Program-made: the position numbers and the translations under genes | Notes under the pieces: model-generated | The model's database searches: none | What the model saw: the letters and a program-made list of their open reading frames with translations, nothing else | Told to the model about the DNA's origin: nothing | Part shown: positions 1-11,897 of the stretch, piece after piece | Position numbering within the stretch: the first letter of the stretch is position 1 | Layout of the letters: every line of letters starts with the position of its first letter | Assembly (NCBI GenBank): GCA_001632425.1 | Contig: KV425662.1 | Location: forward strand, 1-64,000 | Direction of reading: 5' to 3' | Length of the DNA stretch: 64,000 bases | DNA from: Neolentinus lepideus HHB14362 ss-1 | Lineage: Eukaryota; Basidiomycota; Agaricomycetes; Gloeophyllales; Gloeophyllaceae

Positions 1-351
1 TTACTTCTTTTCCATTCTGTTTATATTTAATCATTGTGGTCATCTTGAAGGTAATGCTGTGGATAATATTTTGTCCAGTCTACTGAGCATTCTCTAAATA
101 TTTAAGTTTTCCCATGACAGAATATTTTGCGAAAGTAATTATATGGGATATCCATTTTGATCAACATTTTGCAGGTCCTCAAAGAGTGGGACTCCCGCAG
201 TGTGGTGATGGCCACTTTGAAGCCACCATGCGATCTAGACTACTAGTGTCCTGCAACAAAGCACTTGCAATGCCCTCTGTCGCCCACTCTGTCTGAACAT
301 CGAGTCCGCCTTAACGTCGACAAGCATTGAAACTCTATCGTGCTTCCCCGC
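1..351. other. 5' flank of the GH105-like gene, no gene seen
   Basis: No supportable coding region. This stretch is the upstream flank of the glycosidase gene that starts at 352. No convincing core promoter motif was picked out. Confidence 0.4.
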
Positions 352-2025
352 ATGCCGTCTTCGTTCTTGTTCTGGCTATGTGCGAGCTTGTTTGCGCTTA
401 CGGCCGCGCAGAACTTGATCGACAACCAGCTCACCCAGATCGAGAATAACCTCGCCACCGGAGCGACTCACAGGTGCGTGCTCTTTCATTTCGGTACACG
501 CCTAATTGACAGTACTGTATTGCAGCTGGGAAATAGGCACACGCGCCGAAGCTCTCACCGAACTCCTCACGCCCTCCTACTCCGTCTTCTCCTCTTCTTC
601 CGTCCCCCTCTCCTCCTCCCAGTTCACATATGGCCCTCCTTCCTCTCTCGATCCCGTCCTCGCCCTCGCCCACTCTGTCGTCGCCAACCGCTCAACATCC
701 AACGACAATGCCCAGGGCCCGCAGCCTTTCATGCAAGACACTGCCGCCGGCGACCCCGCGAGCATAGGCGTAGCGGTCTTGATAGCCAACTGGACTGGGT
801 ATACGGGAGATGGCGGGGCGGAGGACTATGCGGGCGCGGCGCGGGACCAGGTGGACTATCTGTTCAGCGGGAGCGTGCCCAAGACGAGCGACGGCGCGAT
901 TTCGCACCGCGTGAGTCAATTGCAGCTGTGGAGTGATTCGGTGTATATGGTGCCGCCGTTTCTGGCGTATTACGGTGTGACGACCGCGAATCGAAGTGAG
1001 TGGTTTAGTTTTTCGATTTATTGCCCTTCGTGCAGTGGAATACCCCTTTGCTGACCCTCTCTTCTATACAAAGGTATGCTCCAAGAAGCTTACACCCAAT
1101 GCAAGCTCTACCGATCCTACCTCCGAGACTCGAGCGCGGGAGGAATGTGGAAGCACATCGTGATGGGCAGCGGGACGGACAGCGGGCACTGGGCGACTGG
1201 TGAGTCCTTGTCCTTGTCTTTGTGCCGACCAGACTTTCCTTCCCTTCTCGTTTCCCTTCCACCCTGATTATCGAACTCGAATTGACGTCGCCATGCAGGG
1301 AACGGCTGGGCCGCTGCGGGCATGCTCCGCGTCCTGCGCACGATCGCGAACTCGCAGTACGCGAACACGATGAAGAGCGAGCAGACCGATCTCGCGAACT
1401 GGGTGGGGGAGATACACAACGGGATTTATCCGCACCTCGTGAGTCCCCCTCTCCCCAACTCTCGTTGATTCACTAGTCATTGACGCCCGTTGCTACAGCA
1501 ATCCAATGGCCTATTCAAAAACTACCCCGACTCGTCTAATAGCTCTAATTTCGATGACGCGGCGAGCACGGCGCTGCTCGCGTCGACGGTGTACCGCCTA
1601 GCCAACGCGTGGGGGCGGCACACGCACCTTCCGCAGGCGGAGCGCAGCTGGCAGGCGCTGTTGGCGTCAAATAACGAGTAAGTCGCGGTCAATTCTCCCT
1701 GTGTCCCCAAAATAACAGTCCCATTCTCCTTCCCCAAACTAACCACCCACTCCCCATTCACAGCTCCTCGTCAAATTCCACCCTCGCCCATTTCACGTCA
1801 GACATGTGGCTCACGCCCATCGTGGACCCGTACAACTTTGGGCAGCAAGGGGCGAGGTCTCCGGAGGCGCAGGCGTTTGTGCTGGAGATGGAGGCGGCAA
1901 GGGGTGATTGGGTGGCGGCGGGTAGTCAAGGGGCGAGTGCCGCTGTGGGTAGATGGTGCGGTTTGGGAGTGTGGTGGCGGTGGATGATGGTAACGGCGGT
2001 TGTGGGGATCGTGGGGGTGTGGTAG
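352..2025 (+). CDS. GH105-like six-hairpin glycosidase, secreted and probably GPI-anchored
   Basis: Six exons join in frame: 352-473, 526-995, 1074-1199, 1299-1438, 1499-1677 and 1764-2025, giving about 432 residues. The ATG at 352 opens a hydrophobic signal peptide (about residues 1-20); a GTG triplet 12 bases upstream is in frame but was not preferred. The motifs LWSDSVYMVPPFLAYYG (about residues 175-191) and GHWATGNGWAAAGMLRVL match the two hallmark regions of the unsaturated-glycuronyl hydrolase family GH105 (YteR type). Asp178 sits where the family's catalytic Asp is expected. The C-terminus ends in a hydrophobic stretch preceded by small residues, as in GPI-anchored proteins. In the known family the enzyme removes unsaturated uronic acids from oligosaccharides left by pectin or rhamnogalacturonan lyases; wall remodelling is an alternative for an anchored form. 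The fold call is good; the substrate is not determined. Confidence 0.8.
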
Positions 2026-2320
2026 GGTAGAGTGATTGAATGGGCGGTCGGTATGTGTCGATAGTTGTCGTTTGTTTATTGCTTTGTTATCGTCTCGCTT
2101 AGTTTAGTTTGGGTCTCGGCGTAGATTACGATTGGATTGGACTGTTTGATGGGTGTTTTGTACTTGCTTGTCTGTGCACGGCACACGAACTCGTCAAGCA
2201 TTAAGCTTTCCACGTTTATACAGTCCTGGTATATAGTTCACCAGTCATCTACATCTACTTTATACCTCGTATTTGATTTGTCACTGCTCTGTTCACACTT
2301 AACTAGCACTGTGTGCACCA
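2026..2320. other. 3' flank of the glycosidase gene
   Basis: AT-rich 3' flank with no gene seen. It ends at the terminal inverted repeat of the next element. Confidence 0.35.
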
Positions 2321-3338
2321 GGCCGGCCTAAATTAGACCGGTAATCGATCGTTTCTGTACTTTCGGCCGGTAAGTGGTCGAATAAGGTCAAAACAGGTTT
2401 CGGCTGGAAAACCTGTTGAAATTACAATCCGGGCATTTAGTTCGATGAACGGTCGAAATTCGTCTGTTGATACTCCACGGCTATCGTGGGAATGCCAGTG
2501 TCGGACTTAAGAAATGAACGCGCTCTTGTTCACCTTACCTCTGCAGCTGCCCATCATCCGGGTGTCTTTATGGGCCGTCTGATGCATTCCTCATTGCCAT
2601 GGTACTCGTGGAGTCTCTAGTATACAGGTATGTCATGGTTTATCTTTTCTTGTTAGGCTTATAGACACAGGTCTTCACGGGTGTCGCACTGGACATGTAT
2701 ATGATGAGTTGGCCGGGGTCATGGGCTTATAGGCATGTATGTACATCTCTTCTCTGACATGATGAGCTTATACTTTTGGATTTAGAAGCCCTTTAATTGC
2801 CTAGTGATATATTGTGAGTATATATTTACTGATTCTCGAGTGAATTATAGCATGGTTGGATTTCTGCTGCGGCTATGAACCCCGGGGGACTCCGCGTACG
2901 TGCAATGTCTACTTGAGAATGCTTCATGCTGGCTAATGACAAACACATAGTGGTGCTTTCTGGGGAAGGAGGGTAAGATGGTTAAGAGGTTAGGCTTAGG
3001 CATGAGTTTAGCCTTTAGGCCCTAGTTGAGGCTCGGGATATCAGGATGTAGTAGCTGGTATGTATTCACATGTACATGTAGATTATATACACAATACATT
3101 GCTTTCCCCATGTACAAACTGGCTAGAATATCAGAAAGGGTTTGAATGAATGAAAATAGACCGTTAAACGGTTGGATTCAGCCAAATTCCGCCGTTTCTA
3201 GCACCGGTCGGATTTCGCAATATCTCGGCCTAATTTTGATTCGGTGGTTTCGGTCAAGTTTCGGGACATTTTCGACCAGTTGGTGGCTGGTATTCATTCG
3301 TTTGACGGTCGGAATTACCGGTCGAATTTAGGCCGGTC
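2321..3338. mobile_element. Non-autonomous DNA transposon (MITE-like), about 1.0 kb
   Basis: The ends are inverted repeats of about 25 bases. 2321-2345 reads GGCCGGCCTAAATT and onward; the complement of 3314-3338 matches with two mismatches. Both subterminal regions (2330-2470 and 3150-3335) are crowded with short GACCGG/CCGGTC words, which looks like a subterminal transposase-binding pattern. The interior has no open frame longer than about 60 codons, so the element is non-autonomous. No clean target-site duplication is visible, so the exact ends and the superfamily stay open. Confidence 0.6.
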
Positions 3339-3999
3339 TCACGCGCTCAGTGACTAGTAACTTCCCGTCGCCACCATCCAGATGTTGTACGTCCACATTG
3401 CATGCGAACTTGCAATATTTATCTGAGCATTCACATAAGTATCCGGTCTCAGCCAACAGACTGGCTCCGCGTCCTACACGCCCAAATTGCGCTCAGGTCG
3501 CAGGGACCCGAGAGTTGAATGCCGAAATGATGTCTAAGTCCGACATCTCTCAGATACTCAATCTGAGATCGGCGAGGCCCGGTTAGCCCGACCTCTTGCC
3601 GTCGCCTACAGTGACCTCAGACCGAGAGCGAGGTGGATGTCCTACATGCCTTATATGTGTGAGGTCACGGTGAGCCTGCCCAGACAGTACTACCAGCATC
3701 ATCATGTATATTTCCAATATAATATATGTTATCATTGCAACTGAAAAATGATACTTACCTTCAGGAATATTGCTCGCACGAGGCATGTCAAATGCACCCA
3801 ATTTCATGTCACATTCATTGTATTCACAAGATCATCATTAGCGCAAGTTTTATTTTTTGCACGTGACTAACTCCAAATGGCTGAGTTGAAGTCCTTGTCT
3901 CGTCACGTCTTGGCTTGTTCTCTTTCTTTCCTCCTTTTCTCCTTTCTTTGGTTCTCTCTTTTCTCATCATTTTCATACATTAATTCTTATTTCTTCAGT
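3339..3999. other. Intergenic, one possible coding scrap
   Basis: No gene can be supported. On the - strand near 3761-3807 a short open stretch starting MKLGAFDMPRASNIPEG runs into a canonical GTAAGT, so it may be an orphan exon. An in-frame upstream ATG for the next gene lies at 3877. It would add a hydrophobic, poorly conserved-looking leader, so 4000 was preferred as the start. Confidence 0.3.
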
Positions 4000-5368
4000 A
4001 TGTTGTCTCTCGATGACATGATGAACAGGCAGTCAAGCCCGCCTCCGAGTTTTCCATTGAGCGATGAACAGCAATCGACATCAGAGTTAAGTCCAACACC
4101 CGAGTCGCTCCGGGTTACTCCAGCAACTGCAAACCGGAAGCGAGGATCTGAGGACCTGGTGCAATATGCACAAGCCATCGGAAAGCAAAAGTGACTGCGT
4201 CGGGAGACAGTCGACGAGCTGGTCGCCTTTGCCAAGGTCATAGACCCTGTTCTTTGTCCTTATATCTGTCTAACTGTCTCTCTGCTTCCAGCTGTCCAAA
4301 GACCAGAGAACTGTATGGTCTGCAGCCACGTTACTGTGTATACAGAACTCCGTCTCCCTTTTGCACCCTCCGGAAGCCTGGACCATGCAAGAAACCTTGA
4401 AGGTATGATCACTAAGACATTGATCCAGTTGCTATGTTGGGCTAATCATCACCAATACCATGTGTCTTTGCAGAAGAAGATTGATGTCTATTCTGCAGCT
4501 ATCATTCTTTCCCCGAAACTCTCTGCATATGTTACTGGCAATGTTGCGCGGGATACCCTAGTTGTAAGTGCTGTATATTTGCTGTCGGTAGGCTATATTA
4601 AGCAATCTACAGCAAGTTCTCAAGCGCCACCCGAGCTGGGGTTTTACCCAGGAAGTTCGAGAAGCTCCAGCTCAGAATGACGCTGTCTTAGCTCTCATAT
4701 CGGCAAAACTGACTGACAGAAGGTACTCCGTCAAGAAAATGGTATGTATTTATTCATATATCATCCATGCTCAGTGTCTGATGTAAATTTACATTGTTAT
4801 AGATTGCAGATAGTCTCGGTACAGCCTCCGAAGACTCCGAATATGCACGGCGCAACAACTCAGTCGATATCATCACCCTTTGTAACATGCTGGCGACAAA
4901 AGTCTTCAAACGCGCTAAGGTGGTTGTTACCGTGCCGATGTGCGGGCGAATAGCATTTCTGGTGTGTTAATGCTGTTGTACCTATCTCTTTATCCTGTTC
5001 TGACACCTCAGGATCTAGCGCCAAGTTTACTATGAACATCCTGATGCTGGGGATAAGTATTGGAGCACCATGGACAGGTGTCTCCGTGAGTTTCGCGAGA
5101 AGTTCCCTGATGAGGCAAGGCTCTCAAGGTTTGTTTTATTCCCTGCATTATACCTTCAGCTCACAAGTCCACCCACAGTGCTATCGGTCTCATTCTCACT
5201 CAGGATCGTAAGGTGTATGGCAGCGAAGACACCGATCTCGACGCCGTCATGGCAAATGCTGGAACCCTGCAGCAGGTACAGCGCGAAAGCGAGGATGTGA
5301 TTGCAGGGGTGGACTCTAACACCACGCCCACCAACGAGGCGCAGGATGATAGCAGCGACGATGAGTAA
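4000..5368 (+). pseudogene. Unrecognised fungal gene family, interrupted by an in-frame TGA
   Basis: A clear multi-exon coding pattern: 4000-4236 (containing TGA at 4192-4194), 4292-4402, 4474-4563, 4613-4741, 4803-4961, 5019-5128 and 5179-5368. All junctions are GT-AG and phases match through to TAA. Without the stop the product would be about 330 residues: a Ser/Pro/Thr-rich acidic start, a helical core (RRETVDELVAFAK, KRHPSWGFTQEV, VTVPMCGRIAFL, PDEARLS) and an acidic Asp/Ser tail. I recognise the core only as resembling expanded agaric proteins of unknown function and give it no role. The stop could be a CGA-to-TGA change, because the codon sits among basic residues (GKQK, then LRRE). A real start downstream, or an unusual donor at 4191, is possible. 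Confidence 0.55.
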
Positions 5369-5984
5369 GGGCTGGGACCGCAAACATCGCGAGTGGTCTC
5401 GCAGGGCGATCGGAAAACATTACATTCATTTAGTCAATCGTAATTTGTTACTGTATATGTCAAGTATTATATTACGAAATTGATACTGTTCTGCATTCGA
5501 ATCGTGATTTTCATCTGGGTACATCATACACTGGAAGATACAATAGACGTCATTAATGCTACAATTTTGACATAGGCCCCGGTGACACAGCAACATCGCA
5601 AGACAGAACACTTAGATATGTGTGTCTGCACATCAGCGGGACCTGATGGTATGACCTCGAGTCAATATCTATGTCAATACGAGCTCAACTGGATTTAAGG
5701 ATTTGATGTCAGGCAGTCAGCCACACGACCTCGAGTAGACATCTTGATCGGGGCCCGGCGGGGTCCGAGATACGACCTCCTCGCAACCTTTTTTTAGGAT
5801 GGGCGTGTAGCTTGGATCATCTGAAGCAAGAAAAAGCACCGAACACTCGATGGGATATAGGTCGCACTCGGCTTGTCGCCGAAATATCATTAATACATAT
5901 CCTAACAAGAAAACATTTCATTAATCTGATAGCGTGATACCGTTACGACCCCCTCCATCCAATTATACAGCCTGTAAGCTCTGC
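5369..5984. other. Intergenic, convergent 3' flanks
   Basis: Region between the 3' ends of two convergently transcribed genes. No coding stretch with splice support and no RNA gene seen. Confidence 0.35.
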
Positions 5985-7220
5985 CTAGTCAATCTTCTTC
6001 CCCCCCGCCTTCGCCTCTACCGCCGCCTCGGCCTTGATACCCTCCGCCTCCTCCTCGGCGTTGATCTTGTTCTCGTACGCGCGCCACTCTTCCACGGTCA
6101 TGCCCTTCGCCTTCGCCTGCCGCTTGGCCGCGTCGATGCGCTGGCGGTACGCGCGGTACTTGGTGTCGGTGCCGCCGAGCCAGTCGCACCAGCGGAAGGA
6201 CGTCGAGAAGTTGTTGACAAAGGCCATGTGGTGGAAGTCGTGGTGCTCGGCGCCGGACCAGAAGGGCACGATGTGCTGGAGGGACCAGGGGAAGTCTACA
6301 GCGGAACGAGGTGAGTCAGCTGTCGGAATGGAATTGAATTGGGACGTACCATAGCCACTGTGCGCGTCGATAGCTTGGAAGAGGCGGAGCGTGATCCAGA
6401 TGTAGACGGTGGAGATGTGCAGGTCACGCATGAAGTACGAATACAGCAAGGGGCCGGCGATGGTGCCCGTACCGAGGATGAGCACTTCGGCGGGGTGTGC
6501 GTACTCGGCGGCGAGACCGAAGGGAGCAGAGTACTTGTGGTGGATCTTGTGAATGTGCTTGTAGAAGACGCCTTGGTGGAGCATCTGGTGGGCTGTCGTG
6601 GAACAAGGTGAGTCAGTGGAAAGAAAAGGAAGGGAAGAGAAGGGACATACAGAAGTAGTGGAACATGTCCTCGAAGACAAAGAAGGCGGCGATTTGTGGA
6701 AGCATAAGCCTCCAGGAGGGTAGAGGAACCTGCCATGTCGACATGCCGAGGGCCTCTGCAATAGGGTGGAACAGCCAGATCTGGAGTGAGGTGAGTGACA
6801 CGCATTGGCGAGAGCACAAGGTAAGCGTACCAAGGGTGCCTCGATGGTGAAGTGTGAGAAGAGCACGAGCTTCGTGCACTCCCACTGTTCTTGCGGCGTG
6901 GGGATCTTATTCGGCTGGAGTTTCCACTGGCGGAAGTAGGGAATGGCGTCGATGATGACCCATGGCACACACCGGCCAAAGTACACGATCTACGCCAAGT
7001 AAACCGTCGTCGTTAGCGGTTAGAAAATTGAAATTCGTGAGAAGATACATACCTCGTGCACCAGGAAGCTCATGAGACCCGTCGCGAGGATGGGGTTTCC
7101 AATCCAGAGATACCAGTTTGCCCACTGCTGCTCGGCCCAGCTAAGCTTGCTAAAGTCGATGCTCGAATACAGTTGCTCGGGCCCAGACACGGGGGCGGTC
7201 GCGTTGATGAAGTACGACAT
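5985..7220 (-). CDS. ERG25: C-4 methylsterol oxidase (ERG25), ergosterol biosynthesis
   Basis: Five exons on the complement, 7220-7053, 6989-6831, 6780-6651, 6592-6350 and 6295-5985, give 336 residues, close to the yeast enzyme's length. The di-iron histidine clusters of the fatty acid hydroxylase/sterol desaturase superfamily are intact: HxxxH at residues 154-158 (SHQMLH), HKIHH at 167-171 and HHDFHH at 251-256. The blocks KYSAPFGLAAEYAHP and LRLFQAIDAHSGYDFPWSL are diagnostic for ERG25 within the superfamily. The enzyme acts in the ER membrane and oxidises the C-4 methyl groups of 4,4-dimethylzymosterol with ERG26 and ERG27. The tail is rich in Ala, Glu and Lys. An in-frame ATG lies further upstream at about 7301; 7220 was chosen because it gives the usual family N-terminus. 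Confidence 0.93.
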
Positions 7221-8661
7221 GGCGATGAAGGTTTTTGGCGAGCGACCAACAAAGAGAATAGACTGTTGGACAGCTCTTTTATGCGGCCAGGTAGAAACCA
7301 CACCACTCTTTTTTCAGGCCAGGGATTTTAATCGAGGTGGCGTGAGTCGGACTTGCCCGTGGTAGCAGCCAATCGGGCGCGATGCCGTTTCCCATATACG
7401 TTATTTTTGGCATTAGTCGCTGGTCGAGGTGCTGGCCTGGGTGCGCGATGTCCGCAACGACGACGGCGTCGAGACTTGAATCTGGTGTGCATCGTACGTT
7501 GCGAGCCTTGTTGGCTCTCTTTCGGCTCGTCTCTGGTGTGCTTTGATGCTCTTCCGGTCTCAGTCTAGGCATATGCCTCCTTTGTTTCTTGTCAATTGAC
7601 TTGACAACTCGGCAGCAAATACGGTTTCCGCTTTAGAGCTACCAGATTTTTGGCTTCAGCAATTCTTTGGGTGACTGACTCTTTCCATGTCCTATGATAC
7701 AACGGATAGATATCATCAAAAAAGCTACATTACAACGTCCACGTACTCAGCAAGCACCAAACGCCCGCGATCTGATCTCCTGCAGCTTGACAGTCGTTTG
7801 ACGTTTATTTTAGTCGATTTCCCTTGTCTCGTTTCTCTGTCATCCGATGCCTTTTTACCATTCCCTGGTCATTGTTTCCTTCCCTGTGCTACGTCCATGT
7901 TCCGGTCCTGCGTCGAGACCATAACGAGCATACTGGGTGCTTGCTATAGACAGCTGACTGGTGAAGCCACGATCTTGCTTGAAGATCGTTGAGTCTTTAG
8001 GTATACCATATGTCTGTCCCAGTGCATCCATGTCGCGTCAGTTTTCAGTTTTCACGCTCAACGGTTTCTGGCTGTACTTGGGTGACTCTTAACGCGTCCT
8101 AACGTCAGCCAATCCTTGAAATCAAGGTATCTGGTGTTTTGCTTTTTACCACACGATCGCGGATGGTATTGATAGCAGGCTGTCCGTCAATACTCTAGTG
8201 AGTACATAGCAGAGCCTGCGAGTTTCGATTGCCATTCTGGCAGAGCTGACAGTTTGATCATGGCAGTGAGAAGCTTGAATTGCCACTTGTCACTTCGATC
8301 ATTACTGAGTTTGATTGCAGCGACGGATTTGAGATACTCGCTCTCTTTGAAGTTGTATTGCACCCCACTTCTTCTGCGATGCGCGGAGTGCAGAGTGCAG
8401 AGATCAGGCCTGAAGGACTCAGCCAGCGATATGATTCATGTCTTAATCTGGTGTCTTTATATTTAACACGTCGATCTAATCCGAGATATTTGTAGTTCTT
8501 GTGATACAAGGCAAACAGTCTGACAGATTAGCGCTGGGGATAGCCTTGGTCTTCTCGCGCATCGCCATGGCTTGAGAGATAGTGCACTACGAGGCTCCTT
8601 CAATCCTCTGGCTCATTCTGGCTCCAACGTACGAGCCTGGAGTGCACTGACAGAGTTGACG
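7221..8661. other. Divergent intergenic region between ERG25 and the tandem kinase gene
   Basis: This 1.4 kb holds both 5' flanks. No open stretch has splice or similarity support. A pyrimidine-rich tract lies around 7800-7900. No tRNA-like box pair was found. Confidence 0.35.
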
Positions 8662-11574
8662 ATGGACGAGCAATCTATCGAAAGCCTGCTCGAAAGGTGC
8701 GCGAAACACGAACATCGTGAACTTGGGTTCAGCCGGTTACTGACTTCTCCCGTCAGACTGCAATGCAGTCGTTATATAGAAGACGGGGTAACGGGTAAAC
8801 GCACAGACGGTATACGGCGGACCTTACGCACTCTCGTTGCGCAGTATGAAGATGATCAAATTATCGGAGCCATTTCAACAGGAACGGCACCTGGCTTTAT
8901 AGACGCTCTCTTACAGGTATGCTTGTCGATCTCACAATGCAGCTCCTTTCACTGATTTACAACGCAGCATCTACGGCGTGAACACAGCAGCAAGTCACAT
9001 CTTTCCGCTCACTTGACCAAGCTTATGCTCCGAGCGGCTCACGTCACTGCATGTCTTCCTCCGTCTCTGTTCATATCGGGAGTATCGATAACAGACCTCA
9101 ACCTTGTTTATGGAGGAGGTTTCGCGGACATTTATCAAGGTGAATATGAAGGTCACCTGGTGGCCGTCAGATGCCTGCGGTTTTTCACGAACCAATCGAG
9201 AAAAAGGAGAGCGGAGGTCGAGCGAGTAAGTCTGATGATTTATGAAGCGACTTCTGGGTGATAAAGCATCGTGAGCAGGTGCTTTATCGCGAAGCACTTT
9301 TGTGGCGGTCCTTGAACCATCCACGACTGCTTGAGTTATACGGTATCGATCAACAAGTTCGGCCACCTCTGCTATGCATGATATCTCCCTGGATGGATCA
9401 AGGAAATATGAATCAATACATTGATCATTATCAGCCACCTCGGAGTACGATATTCCGTCTGGTACTTCGTTCATATTTACACCTTCTATACCGTCCTCAT
9501 AGTGTATTATTACAGCTCTGCGAGGTTGCTGAAGGTCTAGCATATATTCACGGGAGACATCTGGTGCATGGAGATCTCAGAGGGGTTCGTGCGTAGGCTG
9601 CATGATGTTTATGTGGTGCTCACGCTATTTGTCACAGGCCAATATCCTCATCAACGACGATCACGAGGCCGTCCTAGCGGACTTTGGCTTAGCCAGAGTC
9701 ACCGATGTAACTCGGAGTACTAGCCGTAATGCTGGTGCAGTACGCTGGATGGCGCCAGAGCTACACGACCCCACACTCGCTGAAGGTGCCGACAGGAGGT
9801 CCGCCGATGTTTACTCCTTCGCAATGCTATGGGTCGAAGTGAGATCTCTGCTATATTCCACGGCTTTGCTTCTCAGCGCAGAGACAAATAGGTGTGGACA
9901 GAATACCCTCCATTTGAATCCATAAGCAAAGAGGGCCAAGTTATTCTGACGGTCATGGCAGGCAACCGACCAGATCGTCCCCGGCATGAATCGCACGGCT
10001 ACCTGACAGATTGCTTATGGGAGTTGGTTCAAGCCTGCTGGCATCAAGAACCTCAGTGGCGGCCTGCGATACGGGATGTTTGGGCTTGGCTGCACGGCTA
10101 CATCAACAATACTTATCTACTTTACCACCCATTGTTCAGTTCGGCTGGTATTTCCCAACGGTCGCAGTCATTATTGAAGACCACTGCTCTTCCCCCCGTC
10201 CCTTCGCGATCTCTGTCGCGGTCAGGGCATTATCGAGTTGGAAAGAACAGTAGGAGGCTACTGGGTCCATGTTATCTTGATGCACGTCGTGACGGTCTGA
10301 AAGCTCCGGTCTTTTCTTCACAAAAGGTAGGTCACGGCATAGCATCACCTGATTCAGTCCGTCTGACCCTTGCCGGCAGGTCAGACTTGCTCTATCGCGA
10401 GGAATGCGTCACGCGAAACCAATTGGGATGGTATGCTGGCCGTTTTGTTGTGACAGCCTTGTTCATGGAGTTTGCAGGCATCACCCGTCGAGCTAGAAAT
10501 ATGGAAGGGTATCCGCCATCCAAATGTGGCATGTCCGATCGGATTTGCATATTGGAACTCAGAAGTGTACATGGTAAGGTCTATGTGACGCACTATATTC
10601 TTGAAGAACGTAGTTCTAACGACTGAATCGAGGTTACTCCTTGTACAGTGAACGGGACTGCGGTGGATTATTTGGCGAGATACCCAGAGACAAACAAGTT
10701 AGAGTTAATAATCGGTGTGGCTTCAGGTAGGTGTTTGACCGATTACCTTATTCTCGTACTCCTCTCAGACGACAGTTCCAGGGCTCGATTATCTACATCG
10801 TCAAAGCTTCATTCATGGAGACTTGCGGGCGGTAACTGCACGCCATTCGGTTAGAATGTCGTAGGCTAATCAGGTCCATCGCAGGAAAATGTACTGATTT
10901 CTGATGCCGGCACACCAATGTTGGCTGATGTTCGCTTTGGATGTCAAGATTATGAGGTGACTAAACTGTCAAGCACCAGGAACGAAGTGTTCACTATACG
11001 TCTCAGCAGGACACCCTTCCAGCCAACACGAGATGGCTGGCTCCCGAGTTGCTTCGTGTCCCTTCAGGGCCGATGAACAAGGTTCGATTCAAGTCGACGC
11101 TGACAGATATGTGGGGCTTCGGTATGCTCTGTCTAGAGCTGATGACGGGCCGTGTTCCTTTCTGGACCATCCAGAGGGAGAGAGACGTCGCTCGTCATAT
11201 ACTGAATGGTAGCCTCCCGGACATACCTGAAATCACCTCTGCAGGCGTCACCGACAATCAGTTGTGGAGACACGTGACGAGTTGTTGGAAATCTGAGCCT
11301 CTCGAACGGATACCCATCGCTGAACTGAGGCTCAGCCTATCGCATCTGCAGACCGTCTCACATACGGAAGAAGGGTTCTTTTATATGGATGCGCTGGATG
11401 AGGTTAATCCGCCTCATCCAGAGAACCCACACGATGAAGAGTTCGATGAATCCCGCCCCTGGTCCACGACAAGATTGACCAAACCATTGTTTTCAATCAA
11501 AAGTGGGTCTCCATATAAGCTCATCTCGTTGATCCATTGCTGAGACTACTTTTTCAGGACGAGCAACCCTCTAA
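8662..11574 (+). CDS. TKL-type protein with kinase domain followed by a pseudokinase domain
   Basis: Thirteen exons join in frame (8662-8916, 8968-9225, 9279-9461, 9516-9584, 9638-9838, 9892-10326, 10380-10430, 10478-10573, 10633-10726, 10782-10831, 10885-10956, 11010-11502, 11558-11574), about 757 residues. Domain 1 (about 125-355) has a glycine loop GGGFADIY, HGDLRGANIL with Asp252, DFGLA with Asp270, and a MAPE motif. Its ATP-anchoring lysine is replaced: the motif reads VAVR, with Arg153. Domain 2 (about 440-700) has a degenerate N-lobe, then VELEIWKGIRHPNV, VTPCTVNGTAVDYL, GLDYLH and HGDLRA (Asp561). It has LADVRFG in place of LADFG, then RWLAPELL. HGDL instead of HRDL is typical of agaricomycete TKL expansions. 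The order, catalytic-type then pseudokinase, is a tandem arrangement broadly like JAK kinases but reversed. Substrate and pathway are unknown. A split into two genes is possible, but the linker reads through without a stop. Confidence 0.72.
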
Positions 11575-11897
11575 TGTGGAAATCGCGTACGGTTCCCGAC
11601 ACATACACAGTGGAAGGATGTCACCAGAGCACTCGTCGTGAACTCGACGCCCTGATCAGCGACAGCCTCAGTTCCTTCTCATGGGTCGCGCAGACTAAAT
11701 CCTTGGTGCGGTATAGCATGGCATAGAACATACATATAAAGATTTCTGTAGTAGAGTGCATGGAGATGCATGATGCATGTGTAAAAATAGAAGGGAGAAA
11801 GCATATGGGATCCATAAGGCTGATGGAATGTTCGCCGAGTGTGAGGATAGCTGACAGTCGTGGCGCCATGGACATCGAAATCTGGTTATTCATGTGT
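11575..11897. other. Convergent 3' intergenic region
   Basis: Lies between the ends of the tandem kinase gene (+) and EPL1 (-). No coding signal supported. Confidence 0.35.

Noticed and set aside
6034..6611. Long + strand open frames opposite ERG25
   Set aside because: Antisense to conserved ERG25 exons; composition-driven, no start context or similarity.
9013..9596. Separate small genes in the kinase region
   Set aside because: The open pieces join in phase across canonical introns into one kinase domain.
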